The notes beneath the pieces were generated by a model. That model was not told the origin of the DNA and did not search any database. It saw nothing but the letters and a program-made list of their open reading frames with translations. A DNA stretch of 64,000 bases, from contig JAICLZ010000010.1 of the NCBI GenBank assembly GCA_025929535.1, positions 1 through 64,000 of the forward strand, given 5' to 3'. The stretch's first letter is position 1. Each line of letters begins with the position of its first letter. The stretch is from Gemmatimonadaceae bacterium. GTDB lineage: Bacteria; Gemmatimonadota; Gemmatimonadetes; Gemmatimonadales; Gemmatimonadaceae. Below are positions 57,864 through 64,000 of the stretch, piece by piece. A program made the translations under genes and the position numbers.

Positions 57864-58330
57864 GCAGGGACGCAGACCGCTTCGCTTCACCTGCTTCGGT
57901 TGCCAACCAAAGATCCACACTCGCCATGCGAGCCGCCCCATCGCCGAGCCCCGTCACGATCCGTTTTCTCATCCGTTCGATCCGTTCCATTCGTCTTTGC
58001 AAAGCAGGTAGCGCTGAGCACTGCTCGCCCCTTGCCTTGGAACGGCAACAGCCGCTCGGGCTGGCTCCTACATTTTTGAGATACGGATAACAAACGGATT
58101 GAAAACGGATCGAACGGAGACGACAAACTCCCACGATTCCCTTCATCGCTGCGCGGGAGCAACGACACCCGATCCTTGACTGGAAACGGCACGGGTGTAG
58201 CGTCCCTGCCGCTGCTTCCGTTGCCAACCAAAGAAGCCCCGCTCCCCGTGTGCACCGCGCCTTAGCTCAGCGAGCCCGGGCCCGTCGCCACAAACGCTTC
58301 TCCCGTTCGTGTCCGTTCTGTCGGTTTGTG
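57864..58330. repeat. diverged noncoding repeat cluster (two direct copies plus an inverted partial copy)
   Basis: ctgcttcggttgccaaccaaaga (57891-57913) vs ctgcttccgttgccaaccaaaga (58212-58234); aacggatcgaacgga present on the plus strand near 58103 and as its complement near 57970; gcagggacgc (57864-57873) vs gcgtccctgc (58200-58209). Confidence 0.7.
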
Positions 58331-59646
58331 TGGCCTTAGTCATTGCCCTTTCGAGTCGCGCGCGCCAGGTGCTCGGCGCAGTTGCTCTTACCCAAAGCGC
58401 CCCTTTCGTGATCAGGAACTCTTCGTCCGCCGCTCGCGCCGCGAATTCGACTACGGAAGCGCCGAGCGATCATCGCGCGGCAGTCGTCGCGGGCTTCCTG
58501 GGATGGACTCTCGACGCCTTCGATTTCTTCATCGTCGTCGTCACACTGACCGCGATCGGAAAGGAGTTTCACGTCTCCGACAGGGAGATGGCGAAGACCC
58601 TGACAGTCACGCTCGCATTCCGGCCGGTCGGTGCCTTCATCTTCGGAGTGCTCGCGGATCGATACGGCCGGCGCATTCCGCTCATGATCAATCTCGTGTT
58701 CTACTCGGTGATTGAGGTCGCTTCGGGTCTCGCCACCTCCTACACGATGTTCTTCTGGCTGCGCGCGCTCTTCGGAATCGGCATGGGCGGCGAGTGGGGA
58801 GTGGGTGCCACCCTGGTGATGGAGAAGGCGCCGGTGAAGCTGCGCGGCGTGCTCTCGGGGCTGCTGCAGGAGGGATACGCTACGGGAAACCTTCTCGCGT
58901 CTGTGGCGTATTTCCTCATCTTCCCGCACTGGGGATGGCGGCCACTCTTCTTCATCGGCGGACTGCCGGCGCTGCTCGCGATCTTCGTCCGCATGCGCGT
59001 CAAGGAGTCCGAAGTCTGGCAGCGCACGCGGCATCACGACTTCAGATCGCTCGGCCGCGCGATCGTCTCGCAGTGGCGGCTCTTTCTCTATCTCACACTG
59101 CTGATGGCGTGCATGAATGGCGTCTCGCACGGCACTCAGGATCTCTATCCGACGTTTCTCCAGCGTGACTGGAACATGTCGCCGCAGGTGCGCTCGGCCA
59201 TCAATGCCGTGGGCGCGATCGGAGCCATCATCGGCGGTGTCGCATTCGGGATGCTGTCCGATCGCGTCGGCCGGCGGAAGTCGATCGTGCTCGCGCTCGT
59301 CCTCGCGGTGCTCATGATTCCGTTGTGGGCCTTCGCGCCGACAAAGGCGCTGCTGGTGCTCGGCGCGTTCATGATGCAGTTCATGGTGCAAGGCGCCTGG
59401 GGCGTGATCCCTGCGCACATCACCGAGCTCGCTCCCGATTCGGTGCGCGGCTTCCTGCCGGGATTCGCGTATCAGTGCGGGGTGCTCATCGCCTCGGCTG
59501 TTCCATTCGTCCAGGCGGACCTCGCCGTGCACATGTCGTACGCCAGGGCGATGACCGTCAGCGCCCTCACCGTGTTCCTGCTTGCAGCCGTCATAGCCGC
59601 GCTCGGCCGGGAAAAGCATGGGGTGATTTTCGGAGCCACCCCGTGA
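58309..59646 (+). CDS. MFS transporter (metabolite:H+ symporter-like); start uncertain
   Basis: AAVVAGFLGWTLDAFDFFIVVVTLTAIGKEFHVSDREMAKTLTVTLAFRPVGAFIFGVLADRYGRRIPLMINLVFYSVIEVASG. Confidence 0.93.
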   Translation: MSVLSVCVALVIALSSRARQVLGAVALTQSAPFVIRNSSSAARAANSTTEAPSDHRAAVVAGFLGWTLDAFDFFIVVVTLTAIGKEFHVSDREMAKTLTVTLAFRPVGAFIFGVLADRYGRRIPLMINLVFYSVIEVASGLATSYTMFFWLRALFGIGMGGEWGVGATLVMEKAPVKLRGVLSGLLQEGYATGNLLASVAYFLIFPHWGWRPLFFIGGLPALLAIFVRMRVKESEVWQRTRHHDFRSLGRAIVSQWRLFLYLTLLMACMNGVSHGTQDLYPTFLQRDWNMSPQVRSAINAVGAIGAIIGGVAFGMLSDRVGRRKSIVLALVLAVLMIPLWAFAPTKALLVLGAFMMQFMVQGAWGVIPAHITELAPDSVRGFLPGFAYQCGVLIASAVPFVQADLAVHMSYARAMTVSALTVFLLAAVIAALGREKHGVIFGATP

Positions 59647-59687
59647 GACAGTCGCCCGGCCCATTCGCGGAGCGGCGGCGCTCGCTA

Positions 59688-59693
59688 TAGCTT
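59688..59693 (+). promoter_or_regulatory. putative -10 element TAGCTT 10 nt before ATG 59704
   Basis: taTAGCTTtacctcaggtATG. Confidence 0.35.
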
Positions 59694-59703
59694 TACCTCA
59701 GGT

Positions 59704-60429
59704 ATGGGTATCCCAGAGTCGTATATGCCGTTTCCAGTAGAGCTGTATGGCCGAGCTGCGCCTGCTGCTCACCGGCGCGCGGGCCGCGCGCCGTCCGTCT
59801 TCGCTGCGCTCTTCGCCGCGCTCGTGATCAGTGCGCCCGCGCAGGCCCAGGCTACGAGCGATCCGGCGCTGTCATCGCCGCGCGCCGCGGTGAATGCCGC
59901 GTTCGACGCCATGTCGCGGAAACAGTGGAAGCGCGTGGCCGAGCTCGCGGACTCCGCGTTTCTGAGCCAGTGGCGCGCGCAGCAGCTCGTGTATGCCGAC
60001 GCCGACAAGATCGAGCGCGACAACAAGAAGAAGCATCAGAAGCAGTACGGCCTTCCCAAGTGCGTGCAGAAGTATTTCGAATCGCAGGAGTCGCACTACA
60101 GCGACACCTTCCTCAAGGGATTCGCCGGCGCCAAGTCGATCGCGCAGCTCGAGACGCTTTCTCCCGAGCAGCTCTTCGCGAGCTGGCTCGCGGGCGGAGA
60201 TGCGGTCAAGACCAACGAGCGCTCGACCACGCGCACGATCCTCGGGGAAGTGCCGGAGAACGACTACGTCACGCACGTGATCTACCGGATGTCGCCCACG
60301 CCGCCGGGCACCAGCGATGACGGGATCGAGCGCATCACGGTGCGGCGCTACAACGGTGAATGGCACGTCGTTCCGAACGACGACATCCGGCTCGCCGGAC
60401 GCTCGTATTCCTGGCAATCGGGCAAGTGA
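59704..60429 (+). CDS. hypothetical secreted protein
   Basis: Signal peptide [19 protein letters not shown]; coherent composition; immediately upstream of purE. Confidence 0.75.
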   Translation: MGIPESYMPFPVELYGRAAPAAHRRAGRAPSVFAALFAALVISAPAQAQATSDPALSSPRAAVNAAFDAMSRKQWKRVAELADSAFLSQWRAQQLVYADADKIERDNKKKHQKQYGLPKCVQKYFESQESHYSDTFLKGFAGAKSIAQLETLSPEQLFASWLAGGDAVKTNERSTTRTILGEVPENDYVTHVIYRMSPTPPGTSDDGIERITVRRYNGEWHVVPNDDIRLAGRSYSWQSGK

Positions 60430-60439
60430 TCCGGCACCC

Positions 60440-60958
60440 ATGGCGATGAGGCGCAGGAGCGAGGCGATCGGTCCCCTGCCCTGGGTCGGCGTCATCATGG
60501 GAAGCAAGAGCGATCTGGAATATCTCACGCCCGCGGTCGAGCTGCTCACCGAGCTGCAGATCCCGCACGAGGTGCGCACCGTCTCGGCGCATCGCACGCC
60601 CGTGTGGATGGCCGAGTACGCGACGAGCGCGGAGTCGCGCGGGCTCGAGGTCGTGATCGCGGCCGCGGGCGGCGCCGCGCATCTGCCGGGCATGGTCGCC
60701 GCACACACGATTCTTCCCGTGCTCGGCGTACCCGTGCCCGCGACGATGCTCAACGGCATAGACTCGCTGCTCTCGATCGTGCAGATGCCGCGCGGCGTTC
60801 CCGTCGGCACGCTCGCCATCGGCAAGCCGGGCGCCGCGAATGCGGCCCTGCTCGCCGCCGCGATCTGCGCCGCGAAGCGCCCCGATCTGCGCGAGCGGCT
60901 CCGCGCCTGGCGTGCGGCGCGCCCGGCCGAGGTGATGGAGGAGGAGCGCGCGCGGTGA
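60440..60958 (+). CDS. purE: 5-(carboxyamino)imidazole ribonucleotide mutase
   Basis: [39 protein letters not shown]...[26 protein letters not shown]. Confidence 0.97.
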   Translation: MAMRRRSEAIGPLPWVGVIMGSKSDLEYLTPAVELLTELQIPHEVRTVSAHRTPVWMAEYATSAESRGLEVVIAAAGGAAHLPGMVAAHTILPVLGVPVPATMLNGIDSLLSIVQMPRGVPVGTLAIGKPGAANAALLAAAICAAKRPDLRERLRAWRAARPAEVMEEERAR

Positions 60959-62091
60959 CACCGGTTCTTCCCGGCGCCACGATCGGCATTTTTGGCGGGG
61001 GACAGCTCGGACGCATGATGACGCTCGCCGCGCGCGTGCTCGGCTACCACGTCATCATCCTCGACCCCGATCCCAAGTGCGCGGCGGGCGCAGTGGCGGA
61101 CCGCGTGATTGCGGCGAGGCTCGACGATGTCGCTGCGGCCACAGAGCTCGCGCGCGCCTCCGACGTGATCACCGTGGAGATCGAGAAGATCGGCGCTGAG
61201 GCGATGGCCGCGGCAAGCGCGATCGTTCCGGTGCGGCCGGGCGGCGGCGTGCTGTACATCATTCAGGATCGCGCGCGCCAGAAGCGCTGGCTCGCGGACC
61301 ACAAATTTCCGCTTGGCCCGTTCCGCGTTGCCGACTCCGCGCCAGAGCTCGCGGATGCGATGAAGGAGGCGGGCGCGCATGCGTTCGTGAAATCCGCGTT
61401 CGGAGGTTACGACGGACGCGGCCAGGCGCGCACCGAGCCGGACGATGACGCCGCTGCGATCTGGAGCGCGCTCGGCTCATCGACGTGCGTGGTCGAGAAG
61501 GCACTCGACCTCGAGAGCGAGATCTCGGTAATGGTCGCGAGGCGTCCGGACGGATCGTGCGCGACCTTCCCGCCCGCGCTCAATCATCACGTGAACGGCG
61601 TGCTCGATTGGTCCGTGATCCCTGCTCCGGTTCCGGAAGGGATCGCGGCCGAGGGCATTCGCGTGGCGCGCGGGATCGCCGAGCAGATGGATGTGGTTGG
61701 GCTGCTCGCGGTCGAGATGTTCGTGCTGCGCAACGGCACTCTCGTCGTGAACGAGCTGGCGCCGCGGCCGCACAACAGCTTCCATCATACCGAGCTGGCC
61801 TCGCTCACGAGCCAGTTCGAGCAGGGCATCCGCGCGGTGTGCGATCTCCCGCTCGGCAGCACCGGGAGCATGCGACCGGCTGCGATCGCGAATCTCTTCG
61901 GCGACCTGTGGCTGCACGGCGCGGCTCCGCGCTGGGAGGAGGCGCTCGCGATGCCTGCAGTGCGCCTCCATCTCTACGGAAAGTCTCCGCGCCCGGGACG
62001 AAAAATGGGGCACGTGGGCGCTGTGGCGGAGACCGCCGGGGAGGCGGTGGCGCTGGCGATCGAAGCGCGCGCGCGGTTGCTGCCGGGCTAA
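60955..62091 (+). CDS. purK: 5-(carboxyamino)imidazole ribonucleotide synthase
   Basis: [32 protein letters not shown]...[12 protein letters not shown]...[30 protein letters not shown] overlap with purE. Confidence 0.97.
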   Translation: MTPVLPGATIGIFGGGQLGRMMTLAARVLGYHVIILDPDPKCAAGAVADRVIAARLDDVAAATELARASDVITVEIEKIGAEAMAAASAIVPVRPGGGVLYIIQDRARQKRWLADHKFPLGPFRVADSAPELADAMKEAGAHAFVKSAFGGYDGRGQARTEPDDDAAAIWSALGSSTCVVEKALDLESEISVMVARRPDGSCATFPPALNHHVNGVLDWSVIPAPVPEGIAAEGIRVARGIAEQMDVVGLLAVEMFVLRNGTLVVNELAPRPHNSFHHTELASLTSQFEQGIRAVCDLPLGSTGSMRPAAIANLFGDLWLHGAAPRWEEALAMPAVRLHLYGKSPRPGRKMGHVGAVAETAGEAVALAIEARARLLPG

Positions 62092-63071
62092 ACGATGGCG
62101 CCCGCCGCTGCGCTCGCGAGCTCGTGTACGATCTCGGCTGCAGGCTTTATCGATGTGATCTCGGAGACACTCTTCCCTGCCTGCCAGTAGTCGGCGCGCT
62201 CGTCGAGCGAAGCTTTCTTCAGTTGGCGGAACGAGCGCAGGGCGTAGTAGCTGCGCATCCAGTGTTTGGTCTTTCGTCCGCGGAAGAGTCGACGCGCGAG
62301 CGGGCCGATGCTCGTGCCGATTCGCTCGATGAACGGAGTCCGGATCACCGCTACCGGCACGCCCGTGATCCGCTCGGTCAGCACGATGTCGTCCGCGGCC
62401 GCGCTCACGATCGCGCGCTTGTAGGCATCGCTCGCGATGCACTCGGGAGTCGCGATGAAGCGCGTGCCGAGCTGCGCGCCGGCGTAGCCCATCCGCAGCG
62501 AGGCGGCGAACGATGCGCCGCCGCCGATGCCGCCCGCGCAGATCACGGGAAGTCCGAAGTCTCGCACCTCATCCAGCAGCTGTTGCGCGGTGCGCGTGCC
62601 TGCATGGCCACCGGCGCGCGCGTTCACCGCGATCAGGCCGTGCACACCGCCATCCATGGCCTTCTGCGCCCACTTTCGCTCGGTCACGTCGTGATACACG
62701 ACTCCGCCAACGCTTTCGACCCGGCGCACCACCCACTTCGGATTTCCGAGCGAGGTGACGAAGAAGCGCACGCCCTCCTCGAGCGCGATCTCGATCCACT
62801 TCTCCATCCGCTCGCGGTAGATGCGCGACGACTGCTCGATCAGCGCATTGAGGCCGATCGGCTTCGAGGTGAGCGAGCGGATGAGCTTCAATCCCGCCCG
62901 ATACTCGTGACCGTGCACGTAGGTGAGCGAGATCGGCTGCACGACGCCGATTGCTCCGGCTTCCGAGACTGCGGCGACGAGCTCGGGATTGCTGCAGGGG
63001 TACATCGCGCCGCAGATCAGTGGCACCTCGATCCCGACCTGCCGCGAGAACGCGGTCTCGATCGATGTCAC
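62088..63071 (-). CDS. nitronate monooxygenase / FabK-like flavoprotein
   Basis: VPLICGAMYPCSNPELVAAVSEAGAIGVVQP...NARAGGHAGTRTAQQLLDEVRDFGLPVICAGGIGGGASFAASLRMGYAGAQLGTRFIATPE. Confidence 0.92.
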   Translation of the reverse strand: MTSIETAFSRQVGIEVPLICGAMYPCSNPELVAAVSEAGAIGVVQPISLTYVHGHEYRAGLKLIRSLTSKPIGLNALIEQSSRIYRERMEKWIEIALEEGVRFFVTSLGNPKWVVRRVESVGGVVYHDVTERKWAQKAMDGGVHGLIAVNARAGGHAGTRTAQQLLDEVRDFGLPVICAGGIGGGASFAASLRMGYAGAQLGTRFIATPECIASDAYKRAIVSAAADDIVLTERITGVPVAVIRTPFIERIGTSIGPLARRLFRGRKTKHWMRSYYALRSFRQLKKASLDERADYWQAGKSVSEITSIKPAAEIVHELASAAAGAIV

Positions 63072-63553
63072 CGGGGCGTGGCCGGCCCCACGAGCCAGTG
63101 CGCGGTCGCGCGCGCGACCACATCGCCGCTCGCATCCAGGATGTCGGCGTGAAAATCGTGCCGGGCGCTCACACTGGCGTCGAACGCCGGCGCGGTGCAC
63201 TCGGCGGTGAGCGGTCCGCGCGCCTTCTTCAGGTACTCCATCGAGAGTCCCGTGACGATGCCTCGCGCACCGTCGGGCATCGCAAGCGTCATCGCGAGAC
63301 CGGTCGTGACCTCACCCAGGTTCATCAATGCGATCGCGTGAATCGAGTGCAGATGATTTCGCACCGCGCGGCGGTCCCGCATCTGCACCTTCGCGTAGCC
63401 CGGACGAAGCTCGAGCACCAGCGGGTGAATGCTGCCCGTGTAGGGGATCATCAGTCCCAACATGCGACTGAAGAGGGCACGTCCTCCCGGAAGGGGACTC
63501 AGTCTCGCCCATTGTCTGCGGATGGTCGAGGCGGGCGAGGCTGGTGTCGACAT
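63068..63553 (-). CDS. hotdog-fold thioesterase-like protein (DUF4442/PaaI-like)
   Basis: VQMRDRRAVRNHLHSIHAIALMNLGEVTTGLAMTLAMPDGARGIVTGLSMEYLKKARG. GTGA overlap with the downstream gene. Confidence 0.85.
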   Translation of the reverse strand: MSTPASPASTIRRQWARLSPLPGGRALFSRMLGLMIPYTGSIHPLVLELRPGYAKVQMRDRRAVRNHLHSIHAIALMNLGEVTTGLAMTLAMPDGARGIVTGLSMEYLKKARGPLTAECTAPAFDASVSARHDFHADILDASGDVVARATAHWLVGPATPR

Positions 63554-63615
63554 CACCGGATGCTACCGGAGCGGGATGCGCGCGGCAAGCGCGATCGAGT
63601 TGCGCAGCGCCGCCG

Positions 63616-63654
63616 CGAGAAGCGGCCCCCGTTGCCCGGTGGCCGCCTCTCGCA
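63616..63654. terminator. strong GC hairpin, terminator-like but no T-tract
   Basis: gcgagaagcggcc ... ggccgcctctcgc. Confidence 0.35.
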
Positions 63655-63677
63655 TTCACGGATTGGCCGCGCAGTGC

Positions 63678-64000
63678 TCAGACGGTGGGCGGAATCGTCA
63701 GGGTGACCGTTTGCCCCGGCTGAATCGAAAGCGAGTTGCTGATCGGCGCGGCGTTCGAGCCGATTGGCTCGATCAGGAAGCGCACCGTGTTCGCCGGTCC
63801 GATGATGTACTCTGGAATGACGAAGTCCTGATTGGTGTTGCCGGTTACCGTTCCGAGGCGCTGGCGCGTTCCGCCATTGCCGATCACGTACACGTTCGCG
63901 TCGAGATAATTCTGATTCTCGACGTGGACCCGCGTCGTGGCCTGGCCCCCCTCATCGTCGCGCGCACGCGTGGCGTGGCTGCACGCCGAAATCGTCGCGA
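63678..64000 (-). CDS. putative lipoprotein, 5' end beyond window
   Basis: The open frame continues past the listed ORF start: ATISACSHATRARDDEGGQATTRVHVENQNYLDANVYVIGNGGTRQRLGTVTGNTNQDFVIPEYIIGPANTVRFLIEPIGSNAAPISNSLSIQPGQTVTLTIPPTV, with lipobox-like ISAC. Confidence 0.75.
   Translation of the reverse strand, partial: ATISACSHATRARDDEGGQATTRVHVENQNYLDANVYVIGNGGTRQRLGTVTGNTNQDFVIPEYIIGPANTVRFLIEPIGSNAAPISNSLSIQPGQTVTLTIPPTV

Noticed and set aside
57646-58227. 193-aa minus-strand ORF over the AI-2E 3' end and the intergenic region
   Set aside because: Half is antisense to the AI-2E gene and half runs through the noncoding repeat cluster; no RBS or domain support.

Overview
High-GC bacterial chromosome segment, probably Gemmatimonadota. 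That is inferred from the look of the 16S 5' end and the gene content and was not verified by search. Most of the window is ordinary, densely packed housekeeping DNA. It holds: the 5' end of a 16S rRNA gene (minus strand) with its promoter; typA; a pilT-like ATPase; a cation diffusion facilitator; pdxA; two PpiC-type foldases; mfd; a BatA-like/DUF58 pair; lepA; a sugar-kinase and regulatory gene cluster; ftsEX-envC; nfo; a PAS histidine kinase; maeB; pckA; an HD hydrolase; an SDR; a PP2C/FHA module; uvrA; tRNA-Asn; glycosyltransferases; gcvTHP; SulP; a MarR/YceI pair; AI-2E and MFS transporters; purEK; and a nitronate monooxygenase-like gene. I saw no CRISPR array, prophage, transposase or classical defence island. 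Observations worth a second look: (1) a translationally coupled PfkB / STAS-HATPase / STAS-wHTH / small MopB-like cluster that looks like a partner-switching regulatory module; (2) a recurrent TAGCTT -10-like hexamer placed directly before start codons, exactly 6 nt from ATG in three unrelated genes, suggesting leaderless mRNAs; (3) a gutted Cys/Met-metabolism PLP enzyme gene; (4) an apparent frameshift in nfo at a (CG)6 tract; (5) a diverged noncoding repeat cluster at about 57.85-58.33 kb; (6) an Asp-rich acidic small protein between typA and the rrn promoter; (7) a near-palindromic MarR-type operator between marR and yceI; (8) a membrane protein with an HExxH motif and no recognised family. 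Very long antisense ORFs (for example 1559 aa at 10264-14943) are treated as GC-codon-bias shadows.
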